Part shown: piece by piece, positions 1 through 8,232 of the stretch
Numbering within the stretch: position 1 is the first letter of the stretch
Layout: each line of letters begins with the position of its first letter
NCBI GenBank assembly: GCA_041740975.1
Contig: JBGSKV010000080.1
Span: 1 to 17,788, forward strand
DNA length: 17,788 bases
DNA from: JBGSKV01 sp041740975
Lineage (GTDB): Bacteria > Bdellovibrionota_B > Oligoflexia > Oligoflexales > JALZUQ01
Reading direction: 5' to 3'
Notes under the pieces: generated by a model
Databases searched by the model: none
The model's input: only the letters and a program-made list of their open reading frames with translations
Told to the model about the DNA's origin: nothing
Translations under genes and position numbers: made by a program

Positions 1-1200
1 TCTCCTTATATAACGCTAGCTCTAATAAGTCTGTTTGCCATCATCCTCGCGCACGATTTAATGAACTTCAGACGTGAACTCGTCATAGAAAAATTAAGTC
101 ATGTGGAGTCTCTGAAGCGATCTGCCCAGGATTCTGCAATCGCCCGCACAACACAAATGATCGCGCATGACATTAAACGCCCGCTTTCCATGTTTAAGTC
201 ACTCATACAAGTTCTCAACCGCGAGCAAAACCTTGCCTTAGCCAACCATACGTCTGAAATTGTTCGAGCCATTGCTTCGGTGGAGAATATGCTGACAGAT
301 ATCACGACAATTGAGCAGAAGTTTGAAAAGTCCCCACATAATATTGGCGATGTGATTCGAGCTTCTATTGACGACTTCAAGTTTCTCAACGACAGTTCCA
401 CGCAAATAGAGGTTTCAGTTGCTTTGCACCACAGAAATCAAGTCCTTATCAACGATCTCAAAATCAAGAGAGTTTTCCTTAATCTCTTTGAAAATGCCGC
501 GAATGCAATGAACCGGAAAGGCACTATTTGGATCCGCACCGAAGAGAAAGATAAATTTTGTGAAGTCACGGTTGGCAATTCAGGACCTATGATTCCGGAA
601 GACGCTCACGCGAAGCTGTTTGATAGCTTTTATACGGCCGGGGGTCACGTGGGGACGGGCCTTGGTCTGGCGATTTGCAATAAAATTATCGCAAATCACG
701 GCGGAACGATTGCATGTCATTCCTCACGCGAAAATGGGACTGAGTTTGTTTTCACCCTTCCTACATGTTCAACTCCCGACTTGACAGACCGTAATATTGT
801 TTGGAATACGCCGAAGGATTTCTCAGGTCTGAAAAATCTGCGAATAGTAGTCGTTGAAGATAGCGTGTACCTGACTGAAGCTTGGCTTAGAGAATACAAT
901 AACCAATTTGTTACCTGCTTCCACGATCCTGAATTATTTATGAGTGAGATGAACGGTAATCCAGCTTGTTTCGATGGCATAGACTGTGTCGTTTTAGATA
1001 ACCATTTCAAAGGCAGTTCATGGAAGGGCAGCGAAATGGCATCGCAAATTCGCGAAAAGTATCCTGAGCTTCCTATTCTGCTCGCAACCGATGATGCATT
1101 CGTGGAAAAAACTTACTTTGACGCGACGTTAGAAAAGCGCCCTTACAATCAAGAAGAACTTACTCGCCTGCTCGAAAAGATCAGGAAACGACGCCCTTGA
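1..1200 (+). CDS. Hybrid sensor histidine kinase, C-terminal part (5' end outside window)
   Basis: The frame is open from the first base, so the true start lies upstream. The first 20 codons encode a hydrophobic stretch (SPYITLALISLFAIILAHDL) that looks like the last membrane helix. Counting from the Met at position 61: the HisKA phospho-acceptor is His36 (AHDIKRP), the N box lies at 141-149 (NLFENAANA), and the ATP-lid G box at 198-203 (GTGLGL). A receiver-like domain starts near 261, with an acidic pair in VVVED, the probable phospho-acceptor Asp313 (VVLDNHF) and the switch Thr in LLATDD. It is therefore a membrane-anchored kinase with its own C-terminal receiver. The G1 box reads NSGPM, where DxGxG is usual; Asn for Asp is seen in some kinases, so activity is not excluded. 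No partner regulator is visible. The class is secure; the signal it senses is unknown because the input domain is missing. Confidence 0.92.
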   Translation, partial: SPYITLALISLFAIILAHDLMNFRRELVIEKLSHVESLKRSAQDSAIARTTQMIAHDIKRPLSMFKSLIQVLNREQNLALANHTSEIVRAIASVENMLTDITTIEQKFEKSPHNIGDVIRASIDDFKFLNDSSTQIEVSVALHHRNQVLINDLKIKRVFLNLFENAANAMNRKGTIWIRTEEKDKFCEVTVGNSGPMIPEDAHAKLFDSFYTAGGHVGTGLGLAICNKIIANHGGTIACHSSRENGTEFVFTLPTCSTPDLTDRNIVWNTPKDFSGLKNLRIVVVEDSVYLTEAWLREYNNQFVTCFHDPELFMSEMNGNPACFDGIDCVVLDNHFKGSSWKGSEMASQIREKYPELPILLATDDAFVEKTYFDATLEKRPYNQEELTRLLEKIRKRRP

Positions 1201-1287
1201 TCGAAAATTTTTGCGAAACCTGGCCGTATCTTTGCGCAGATCACTTTAGGGGTTGGAAGGGAGGGCGGACAGGCTATTCGACCTGAA

Positions 1288-2085
1288 TTACGGTTTTTTT
1301 ACTAAAACCACCGAGATATCCGTCGAGACTTGAACGGGATAAAGTGGATAAAAAATAACTCTAGAAAATGCAAAATACACGCGGGTCACAAAATACTTTG
1401 CCCACGTATACTTCTCAAAATACGTAGCGACCCATCCCGAGTTATAAGTCCATTTTCTAACGTCAGCGTATGACTCAAACAATACGATTTTACGCAGGTT
1501 TTTCTCGTCCACTAAATCAAACCCACATTTTTTGATGCGCTTAAGAAGATCATCATGATCATCGGGAGTAGAAACTTTGCCGAGCCATTTTGAAATATTC
1601 AATAACTTGGCGCTTTTTGGAAAATGCTCGGTAAAAAGCTCAGAAAAATTCTTTTTGGTGGTTGTTACAATCGAACAATAGCCACCCGGACGCAAAACTT
1701 GATAAGCCGAGGTTAACGTCGGTTCAAGTTCGCAATAACTAAAAACATAGTGACACAAAACTAGGTCCTGGGATTCATCAGAGAGATGACTGCGAATATT
1801 CGCCAAGTCGTCACAAAACACCTTGAGCTTGGAGCCGAATTTGTTCTGTGCGATTTCGAGCATTTTAGGGGAGATGTCATTGCCGTATAGTTTATCAATA
1901 TTTCTATATTCAGTGAGCTCTAGTAAAGCATTGCCGGTTCCAATCGCAAAATCTACTGCACTTCCGATTTGGTTGGGAAGGTGCTCCTTCAGTTGTTGTG
2001 CAATGAGTACACGCGTGCTCTCAAAAATTCCGAATACATCGTCATCGTATTGCTCAGCGAGCTTGTTGTAAATATCAGTAACCAT
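1288..2085 (-). CDS. Class I SAM-dependent methyltransferase
   Basis: A 265-residue protein with the Rossmann methyltransferase fold. Motif I is DFAIGTGNALLEL (about residues 45-57), the acidic end of strand 2 is in YGNDIS (67-72), and motif post-I/IV is around DLVLCHYVFSY, followed by LRPGGY. This pattern fits the Methyltransf_11/25 families, which methylate small molecules, lipids or sugars; the substrate cannot be read from the sequence. The C-terminal third is basic and aromatic and may form the substrate lid. It lies 115 bases downstream of the GT2 gene on the same strand, so it could be a late member of that cluster, but the gap contains a candidate promoter of its own. It converges on the histidine kinase gene. 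The start is ATG with only a weak Shine-Dalgarno. Confidence 0.85.
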   Translation of the reverse strand: MVTDIYNKLAEQYDDDVFGIFESTRVLIAQQLKEHLPNQIGSAVDFAIGTGNALLELTEYRNIDKLYGNDISPKMLEIAQNKFGSKLKVFCDDLANIRSHLSDESQDLVLCHYVFSYCELEPTLTSAYQVLRPGGYCSIVTTTKKNFSELFTEHFPKSAKLLNISKWLGKVSTPDDHDDLLKRIKKCGFDLVDEKNLRKIVLFESYADVRKWTYNSGWVATYFEKYTWAKYFVTRVYFAFSRVIFYPLYPVQVSTDISVVLVKKP

Positions 2086-2125
2086 GACCCTATCTTTTCT
2101 GGAAAAAAAATTTGACCAAGGAGAA

Positions 2126-2134
2126 TCTATACCA
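2126..2134 (-). promoter_or_regulatory. Candidate extended -10 promoter for the methyltransferase gene
   Basis: Read on the minus strand the site is TGGTATAGA: an extended -10 (TG, one base, TATAGA) with no good -35 element 17 bases upstream. A start about seven bases downstream would leave a leader of roughly 30 bases before the ATG at 2085. It suggests the methyltransferase can be transcribed independently of the upstream GT2 gene. Read by eye only. Confidence 0.3.
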
Positions 2135-2200
2135 AAATGGCTTTAAAGAACAGATCCGAAATAAAATCTAAATGTGACTTTTTACGGATTCCAACAAAAA

Positions 2201-3133
2201 CTATTCAAAAGTAGTGTTTTGTACAATGAATATAGGTCGACATTTGACTTCGTCATATATGTTGCCAATATACAGACCAACAATACCCACCATCATCATC
2301 ATGACACCCATTGATAAAGCCATAAAGACCATCACACTCGTCCAACCTTCCACGGCGACTTGCCAGACGAAATATCGGTAAATAAGCCAAATGATATACA
2401 TAAAGCTGAAGGTAGAAACCATAAAACCAAGCTTAATGAATAGGCGCAGGGGTTTATTAGAATGAGCAAGAATGTGACCAATAGCGAGCTCAAGAGATTT
2501 CTTGAAGCTGTAGCTGGACTCTCCAACTGAGCGGCTATCATGAACGACATCGATGGCCGTTCGCTTGAAACCCACAAGTGCGACTAACAAGCCAAAAGAC
2601 CGATCTTTTTCTTTAAACTTCCGAACGTTCTCAATAACCTTGGCCGAGTACAGTCCAAAATTCGCAATTCGGTTATCCAGTCGCTGTTCGGTGAGATAAT
2701 TAAATATCCTATAGAAAAAGATAGAAGCTTGTTTTTTGAAAAAATTATCTTTGCGATTGTGGCGTTTCCCGACGACGATGTCGTAGCCTTCTTTTGCTTT
2801 GGCATAGAAGTTGGGTATTTCTTCAGGTCGATCTTGGAGATCACAGTCCATGACGACGATCCAATCACCGCGTACAAAATGCAGGCCTGCCGTGATGGCA
2901 CGATGTTGTCCGAAGTTTCTTGAGAGATTGACTCCTCGCACGCGAGAATCTTTCTTATGGAGACTTTCGATCACATCCCACGCGTTGTCTGGACTTGAGT
3001 CATTAACCATGATGATTTCAAAATCACTCGTAATCGGACTAATGGATGCGACCAAGCGGCTATAAAGACCCGAAAGGTCCAGAGTTTTGCCGTATACAGG
3101 AGTGACGACAGAAATATGTGGACGGTTCGTCAT
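2201..3133 (-). CDS. Polyprenyl-phosphate-type glycosyltransferase family 2 (DPM1/GtrB/ArnC-like)
   Basis: A 310-residue GT-A enzyme. The N-terminal catalytic domain opens with ISVVTPVYG, carries VNDSSPD (43-49) for nucleotide-sugar binding and DCDLQ (96-100) as the metal-binding DXD-type motif typical of the dolichol/undecaprenyl-phosphate branch (usually DADLQ). Two C-terminal transmembrane helices follow (about 232-254 and 264-290), as in GtrB and ArnC relatives. Family members transfer a sugar from a nucleotide donor to undecaprenyl phosphate on the cytoplasmic face; the carrier is then flipped and used by a GT-C enzyme. The gene overlaps the upstream ATP-grasp gene by four bases (ATGA), so translation is probably coupled. 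A polytopic membrane protein encoded at 8233-9417 could be the matching outer-face transferase. The donor sugar is unknown. Confidence 0.9.
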   Translation of the reverse strand: MTNRPHISVVTPVYGKTLDLSGLYSRLVASISPITSDFEIIMVNDSSPDNAWDVIESLHKKDSRVRGVNLSRNFGQHRAITAGLHFVRGDWIVVMDCDLQDRPEEIPNFYAKAKEGYDIVVGKRHNRKDNFFKKQASIFFYRIFNYLTEQRLDNRIANFGLYSAKVIENVRKFKEKDRSFGLLVALVGFKRTAIDVVHDSRSVGESSYSFKKSLELAIGHILAHSNKPLRLFIKLGFMVSTFSFMYIIWLIYRYFVWQVAVEGWTSVMVFMALSMGVMMMMVGIVGLYIGNIYDEVKCRPIFIVQNTTFE

Positions 3134-4317
3134 TGCATCTCAACTCGAATCAAATTGGAGATTTCATGAGATTTACTGATCATCTCTTCCATAGAATCGT
3201 ATTTCAGGAAATAAATCCCCATCTTTTGAGCAAGGTAGTTATCGACCACGTCACCCGGCTTCCACCAAAGGAGTTCATCGTAAATATTATCCTTGATGCG
3301 GGGATCAATGACGATATCTTTGATGACACCATTCTGAGAACTCATAATGCAGTGCCGTCCACAAAATCCCTTTTGAGTCGTGGTTGGGAAATCCTTGCAG
3401 TTTACGCCGGTCTCGGCCTTTACGATCCACTCCGCCCAATCGACTCCCATTGCCTGATTAACCGGGTAAGAATAGAGGTCGCCTGAACATCGGCGAGTAG
3501 GTTCAATGATGAAGAGCTTAAGGTTCTCATCCAGTAAATATTGGTAATGGAAAAGTCCGTCAACCAGATCCAACTGATCCGCAATCTTTTCAATGGTTGC
3601 AACAAGCTGGCCTTTAACTTTATCAATATTCAGCGCAGGAGCGGCGGAGGTCGAAACAAGAAAAGGGTTTTTATAGGAGTATTCATTGTCGCTGAACGTA
3701 AACTTCACTTTTTGATCAACTAAAAAAGTGCTGAAACTATATTGTGTGCCAACTATAAATTGCTCAACAACAATATGGCCAATGCGAGATTGTGAAAAAG
3801 CATACTCAATCGCCTGAATATATTCTTCTCGGGTATTGGCTTTGGATACGCCTTTACCGCCAGTCAAATCAACCGGCTTAATGATAAGCGGCAGCAGTTC
3901 GGGTTCGAACCATTCTTTAGCGACTTCTACGCTATTAAAAAACTGCGTAGGCGCTACAGGGAGTTCCGTCGCGAGAGCATATTTTTTGAAGCGATGTTTG
4001 TGATGCAGTGTCAATGCGTTTTCATATGTGTCGTGACCCGGCAGACCCATTTTTTCGCCGACATATGCCGCTGCTACAAGACCAAAGTCGTTAGCGCAAG
4101 AAACAACTGCATCAATCTTCAACTTCTCCGCCAATTTCAGTGTGGCACGGACGTCCGAAAAGTCACAGGGATGGTATTCATCCGCGTACTTATGGCCCAA
4201 AAGTTCGGGAAGATTGCCAGTAGTGATAACGTGATACCCCATCTTCTTTCCGGTTTGAATAAGCGGAATATCCGAATGGCTGCCATTGAGCACTAACAGT
4301 TTTTTGCGATTTGTCAT
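3130..4317 (-). CDS. ATP-grasp carboxylate-amine ligase-like protein
   Basis: A 395-residue ATP-grasp protein of the CarB/PurK/BtrJ-like type. A Rossmann-like N-terminal domain (KKLLVLNGSHSD) is followed by the ATP-binding core: Lys147 in IIKPVDLTGGKGVSKA with the glycine-rich loop at about 152-157, the hinge VVEQFIVG (183-190), and the metal-binding Glu272 with basic residues in FIIEPTRRCSGD. Such enzymes make an acyl phosphate from a carboxylate and couple it to an amine or other nucleophile. No substrate-specific subfamily is recognisable. It starts 12 bases after the aldehyde dehydrogenase gene; the Shine-Dalgarno-like AAGG overlaps the end of that stop codon (TAAGG). Its own stop overlaps the GT2 start. 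One model is that it amidates a carboxylate produced by the neighbouring dehydrogenase, which is inference. Confidence 0.87.
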   Translation of the reverse strand: MTNRKKLLVLNGSHSDIPLIQTGKKMGYHVITTGNLPELLGHKYADEYHPCDFSDVRATLKLAEKLKIDAVVSCANDFGLVAAAYVGEKMGLPGHDTYENALTLHHKHRFKKYALATELPVAPTQFFNSVEVAKEWFEPELLPLIIKPVDLTGGKGVSKANTREEYIQAIEYAFSQSRIGHIVVEQFIVGTQYSFSTFLVDQKVKFTFSDNEYSYKNPFLVSTSAAPALNIDKVKGQLVATIEKIADQLDLVDGLFHYQYLLDENLKLFIIEPTRRCSGDLYSYPVNQAMGVDWAEWIVKAETGVNCKDFPTTTQKGFCGRHCIMSSQNGVIKDIVIDPRIKDNIYDELLWWKPGDVVDNYLAQKMGIYFLKYDSMEEMISKSHEISNLIRVEMQ

Positions 4318-4329
4318 TTTTAACTGACC

Positions 4330-5817
4330 TTAGCTTGGAGGATTGATGCGGGCCCAAGTACATTTTGTATAACTATATTCGTCAAATGCATAGATGGATT
4401 TATCTTTTCCAATACCGGACTGCTTTATACCGCCGAAGGGCACTGTGTTGTCGTCATCGCCGTAACTGTTAATGTGCACGGTTCCAGCTTGTAATTCACG
4501 GGCGACAAAGTGAGCCTCATCAAAGTCGTTTGTCCAAATGGAGGCGGCGAGCCCATACTTAGAATCATTTGCGACACGAACTGCCTCAGCTATATTATTC
4601 ACGCCGATAACGGCGAGTACTGGTCCGAAGACTTCTTCCTGCGCGAGCGTCGAATGAGGTTGCACGTTATCAAATATGACGGGATATACGGAACACGTTG
4701 GGATACCTTGCTTTTCGACTTCGTTAACGATGAAGGCGCCTTCCTTAAGGCCGGTGTTTATAAACCCTTCGATTCGATGCTTTTGTTCCAGGCTGACGAC
4801 GCAACCGACTTCAGTGGTGGTCGCGAACGGATCTTGAGGCTTAAACTTTTTCACTTCGGCTTTGAGGTGCCCGATAAACTCGGATTTAACTGAGTTCTCA
4901 ACAATCACGCGAGATGGCGCCGAGCATATCTGACCTTGATTGTAGAAAATACTTTTACAAAGAACTTCGGCAGCCTTTTGCAGATTTTTGCAATCCTTCG
5001 AAACTATAAATGGGCTTTTCCCCCCGCATTCCAGTCCAACTTTCTTCATATTGGACTGGCCGGAATACTGCAGAATTTTTTTGCCAGTCTCAGATGAGCC
5101 GGTAAAGAAAATGCCGCTCACTTTCGGATGTAACGCGAGAGCTTTGCCAGCCACTTCACCAAGGCCCGGCACCACGTTAAAGACACCTGCGGGAACACCA
5201 GCTTTTATTGCGAGGTGGGCTACCTTTAAAATTGACAAAGATGACTGCTCGGCAGGTTTCAAAACGATAGAATTGCCCATGAGTAGAGACGGCGCAAACT
5301 TCCATGTCGAGACCACTAGCGGATCATTCCAAGGCGTTATCAATCCTACGACGCCAAGTGGCTGCTTACTTATGGTTGCAAAAGCGTCGTGGCGCGATGG
5401 GATGGCAAAATCGAAATACTTATCCGCGGCTTCACAAAACCATTGGAGACATTCGATGGCCTTTGGAATGGAATCAATAAAGTAGTTTCTAAAACTTCGC
5501 CCCGTTTCAATTGTATCGATAAGCGCAAGCTCTTCACGATGCTCGCTCATCAAATCCGCGAGCTTAAAAAGGATCTCTTTTTTTTCTTGGGGAGTTTTCT
5601 TGGACCAGACTTGACTACTAAATGACTTATGCGCGACTTCGACTGCGTGATCTATATCTGCATTTTGACATGCTGTGATGCCTGCCAAATCACGACCATC
5701 AACAGGGCTTTTTTTAGAGAATGTCTCACCCTTGATGGCCGCTACGAAATGTCCATTGATAAACGCACGCTTTTCAAGCTTTAAACAATTGATTTGCTCT
5801 AAAACGTGCGCGCTCAT
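4330..5817 (-). CDS. NAD(P)-dependent aldehyde dehydrogenase, PuuC-like
   Basis: A full-length 495-residue aldehyde dehydrogenase. The catalytic residues are all present: Asn164 (TPWND), Glu263 (LECGGKS) and the nucleophile Cys298 (NQGQICSA), with the cofactor loop FTGSSETGK at 238-246. The C-terminal part (DDDNTVPFGGIKQSG, then KDKS) closely recalls the PuuC/aminobutyraldehyde-oxidising branch, which oxidises aminoaldehydes to amino acids. It therefore probably produces a carboxylate, although sugar or fatty aldehydes remain possible. Its ATG directly follows the TAG of the radical SAM gene (TAGATG), with no clear Shine-Dalgarno, so it is probably translated by coupling. The gene lies between the radical SAM and ATP-grasp genes, which suggests the aldehyde comes from the former and the acid goes to the latter; that order is a hypothesis. 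Confidence 0.93.
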   Translation of the reverse strand: MSAHVLEQINCLKLEKRAFINGHFVAAIKGETFSKKSPVDGRDLAGITACQNADIDHAVEVAHKSFSSQVWSKKTPQEKKEILFKLADLMSEHREELALIDTIETGRSFRNYFIDSIPKAIECLQWFCEAADKYFDFAIPSRHDAFATISKQPLGVVGLITPWNDPLVVSTWKFAPSLLMGNSIVLKPAEQSSLSILKVAHLAIKAGVPAGVFNVVPGLGEVAGKALALHPKVSGIFFTGSSETGKKILQYSGQSNMKKVGLECGGKSPFIVSKDCKNLQKAAEVLCKSIFYNQGQICSAPSRVIVENSVKSEFIGHLKAEVKKFKPQDPFATTTEVGCVVSLEQKHRIEGFINTGLKEGAFIVNEVEKQGIPTCSVYPVIFDNVQPHSTLAQEEVFGPVLAVIGVNNIAEAVRVANDSKYGLAASIWTNDFDEAHFVARELQAGTVHINSYGDDDNTVPFGGIKQSGIGKDKSIYAFDEYSYTKCTWARINPPS

Positions 5818-6975
5818 CTATATAAAACGATCTTCTTTCTCATCAGTCGTGATCTCAATGTCTTTTTTCGCATCGATGTCTTTCTTGATTTTGATCATTT
5901 CAACATTGGTGTCATGGCGAATGCAGTGCATTCCGCAATCCTGGCTCGGATTTAGTTTGTTCATGACAGCTTTTCTTTTTTCGCTATGCCACATGTCTTT
6001 CATCGACATTTGCGTTACATCTCCGAGCAGCATATCTTCGCGGCCACGGAAATAAGGACAAACATAAACACCAGATGACGTCACGAGGGTACGCAAATCG
6101 GAGGCGGGGCAAAAAGTATAGTCTTTAGGTTGAGGATCCATCTGAGCAGATTTTAAAGACTGTTCCAAATTGATCGATTCGAGAATGTAGAAGTTATCGT
6201 CTTCAAGCTCTTTACATCTTTCAATTTGCTCACGAGCGCGATCCATATCTTCTTTAGCATGCGTTACGAGGTAATGATTGTCGTCATAGCTCGGTTTTGG
6301 CTCAAAGTAATCGCAGCCAATTTCTTTGGCCAACTTTGCCGCCTCATAAATCTCACCAACATTAGAAAGCGTAATATGACCAAATTTGTCAAGACCGGCC
6401 ACAGCGGCATTATCGCCATCCGCTTTCGTTCTTAAAAGGAAAGAATAACCCAGGAGGCCTTTTTTTCGCTTTGCCAACAACTCCATGTTCGCTATGACTT
6501 GGTTGAAACGAGAAATACCACTTCTGGTCGGGCGCAAGTGTAAAAAAGTAGGATCGGAAGCGGCATCGACTGACACTCGCGTCCATGAAGAGTACTCTGA
6601 AATCGGCTCAATATACTTATCAATTAAGGTGCCATTGGTTGTGATACCAATCTGAATGTCATTTTTTCCCAAATATTCGATAACCTGTCCCGCCGCAGGG
6701 TGCGTAAGCGGCTCGCCTCCACCGATCAAGATAACGGCTTTGACTCCGATTTCTACGAATTCTTCCGAGAGTTTTAGTAGCCTCTCTTTGGAAAATTTTT
6801 GCTTATTGAGAAGCTTTCCACTAATGCATCCTGGGCATGCTAGGTCGCATACCGTCGTCGGATCTAGTTCCACGACATAGGGTCCAGTTTTCGAACCACT
6901 CATCCAATCAAGCTCAGCAATGCGTTCAACGACAGGTTTCTGATGGAGCTTACGAGCAAGATTCATTTTAGGCAT
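5818..6975 (-). CDS. Radical SAM protein with C-terminal SPASM/twitch-like cluster
   Basis: A 385-residue radical SAM enzyme. The cluster motif is Cys43-x3-Cys47-x2-Cys50 (VCDLACPGC), followed by the SAM-binding GGGEPLTHP and the strand motif ITTNGT. The C-terminal third has four further cysteines: TFCPAS, YVCPYF, and the pair in DCGMHC. This matches a twitch or short SPASM domain holding one auxiliary cluster. The opening (GPYVVELDPTTVCDLAC) resembles radical SAM proteins found in polysaccharide and natural-product clusters, but I cannot name the reaction; twitch enzymes such as BtrN oxidise alcohols on amino-cyclitols. It is the first gene of the leftward operon. The start is ATG, with a weak AAAGAG eight bases upstream. 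A tail rich in Lys, Asp and Glu follows the last cysteine. Confidence 0.9.
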   Translation of the reverse strand: MPKMNLARKLHQKPVVERIAELDWMSGSKTGPYVVELDPTTVCDLACPGCISGKLLNKQKFSKERLLKLSEEFVEIGVKAVILIGGGEPLTHPAAGQVIEYLGKNDIQIGITTNGTLIDKYIEPISEYSSWTRVSVDAASDPTFLHLRPTRSGISRFNQVIANMELLAKRKKGLLGYSFLLRTKADGDNAAVAGLDKFGHITLSNVGEIYEAAKLAKEIGCDYFEPKPSYDDNHYLVTHAKEDMDRAREQIERCKELEDDNFYILESINLEQSLKSAQMDPQPKDYTFCPASDLRTLVTSSGVYVCPYFRGREDMLLGDVTQMSMKDMWHSEKRKAVMNKLNPSQDCGMHCIRHDTNVEMIKIKKDIDAKKDIEITTDEKEDRFI

Positions 6976-7011
6976 GGCGATGCTCTTTCATGATGGTTTT
7001 GAGAATGTTTA

Positions 7012-7040
7012 ATATTAACATACCATAATAACATGTACAA
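7012..7040 (-). promoter_or_regulatory. Candidate sigma-70 promoter of the radical SAM operon
   Basis: On the minus strand, TTGTAC (7035-7040) and TAATAT (7012-7017) are separated by exactly 17 bases. Transcription would start near 7005, giving a leader of about 30 bases before the ATG at 6975. Each hexamer only partly matches consensus. The same stretch must also hold the promoter of the divergent gene (TATACT at 7041-7046 on the plus strand is a possible -10), and an inverted repeat ATGTT-N7-AACAT (7005-7021) overlaps it and could be an operator. Confidence 0.38.
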
Positions 7041-7103
7041 TATACTGTAGGATCGGCCCTGCGCGCGTACTTGCAGGTCCTCTGCGGCTTTGAAAGGACA
7101 ATA

Positions 7104-8222
7104 ATGACTCTTCAATTTTCAGAAAAGGAATCGAAGAGATTTGGCATCAAAGTATATCGCAGTAAGGTGGAGAAAGTTGAGGAAAGCAAACTTTTTGCAG
7201 CGATGCAACAAGAGAAGGCTGATCTCGTTATCCTTCGAGTGCCGACTTCCGAGCAGCCGCGTTTTTTCAAATTGGAAAGATTTGGCATACCGATTTGGCA
7301 TGCAGATACTCTCGTCTATTACACCTGTAATTTGCTGAAATATGTCATTCATCCATTGCAGAACAAAGATTTGAATTTCGAGCAAATGAATGCATCGCAC
7401 GGCGCGCGACTGGACAAGCTCGTTCGTGACACATTTGTAGATTATCAAAATCACTATTCGGCAAACCCATATCTGCCAAAGCAAACTCTGCTAGCGGGCT
7501 ATCGTGAATGGGCTCAAGATTTTTTGGCGAGCCCAAACAGAACTGGTTGGATTGTTCAGAAAGACGGGAAAGATATTGGTTTTTGCCTGACTTCATTCGA
7601 TGGAGATGAAAGCGAGGGCGGACTCTACGGCGTCATTCCAGAGGCTGCAGGGGGTGGGGTTTACGCGGATATGATCCGTTTCACTCAACGATTTTATCAA
7701 GACCAAGGTAAAAAAGTCTTTAGGGTTTCGACTCAAGTTGGTAATTTTCCGGTTCAGAAAGTCTGGGCCCGAGAGGGTCATTATCTTACCGATGCCTATT
7801 CAACGATCCATATCTGCAGCTTTCTAAATCACGGCGCGGATCGATCCTTCGTAGAAGACCTTGTCGTGACGGATGATGACCTCAAAAGGTTCGGGAAAGT
7901 GAGTGGAGACACAAATAAAATCCATTTTGACGCCCAGTTTGCTAAGAAAAAAGGTTTCAAAGACCGCATAGCCCACGGCATGCTTATAGGCACCGCGGTG
8001 TCTCGTATCATTGGCACAAAGTTTCCGGGAGACGGCGCCATTATTGTCTCTCTCCAGCAGCTATTTATGAAACCAATTTATTTGAACACAAAGCATATAC
8101 TGTCGCTTAGCATCGTTCATGAAAACACCGAGACTGGATTCCGACTTGTCATCATAAAAGTAACGACTGAAGGAGACGGCGCTTTGTGCGTACTCGGCTA
8201 CGCGACGATAAAGGCTCCTTAG
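7104..8222 (+). CDS. GNAT N-acyltransferase / MaoC-like hot-dog hydratase fusion
   Basis: A 372-residue two-domain protein. I start it at the ATG at 7104 because AAAGGA (7093-7098) lies five bases upstream; the same frame also has a TTG at 7071 without such support. Residues 1 to about 235 resemble a WecD-type GNAT: HYSANPYL near 118-124, a GFCLTSF strand, and the acyl-CoA loop VIPEAAGGGVYAD (177-189). Residues about 255-372 are a MaoC-like hot-dog domain with the (R)-specific enoyl-CoA hydratase signature: GDTNKIHFD gives Asp269-x4-His274, followed by FKDRIAHGML. MaoC proteins hydrate trans-2-enoyl-CoA to (R)-3-hydroxyacyl-CoA. A coherent reading is that the hydratase makes a hydroxyacyl-CoA that the GNAT half places on an amine, for instance an amino sugar. 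It is divergent from the radical SAM operon and is followed 10 bases later by a membrane protein gene. Confidence 0.83.
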   Translation: MTLQFSEKESKRFGIKVYRSKVEKVEESKLFAAMQQEKADLVILRVPTSEQPRFFKLERFGIPIWHADTLVYYTCNLLKYVIHPLQNKDLNFEQMNASHGARLDKLVRDTFVDYQNHYSANPYLPKQTLLAGYREWAQDFLASPNRTGWIVQKDGKDIGFCLTSFDGDESEGGLYGVIPEAAGGGVYADMIRFTQRFYQDQGKKVFRVSTQVGNFPVQKVWAREGHYLTDAYSTIHICSFLNHGADRSFVEDLVVTDDDLKRFGKVSGDTNKIHFDAQFAKKKGFKDRIAHGMLIGTAVSRIIGTKFPGDGAIIVSLQQLFMKPIYLNTKHILSLSIVHENTETGFRLVIIKVTTEGDGALCVLGYATIKAP

Positions 8223-8232
8223 ATTGAGCGGT

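Noticed and set aside
4988..5485. Long plus-strand frame opposite the aldehyde dehydrogenase
   Set aside because: The minus-strand frame has complete catalytic motifs; this one is its shadow.
7071..7103. TTG start for the GNAT-MaoC fusion
   Set aside because: No ribosome binding site; the ATG at 7104 has AAAGGA at five bases.
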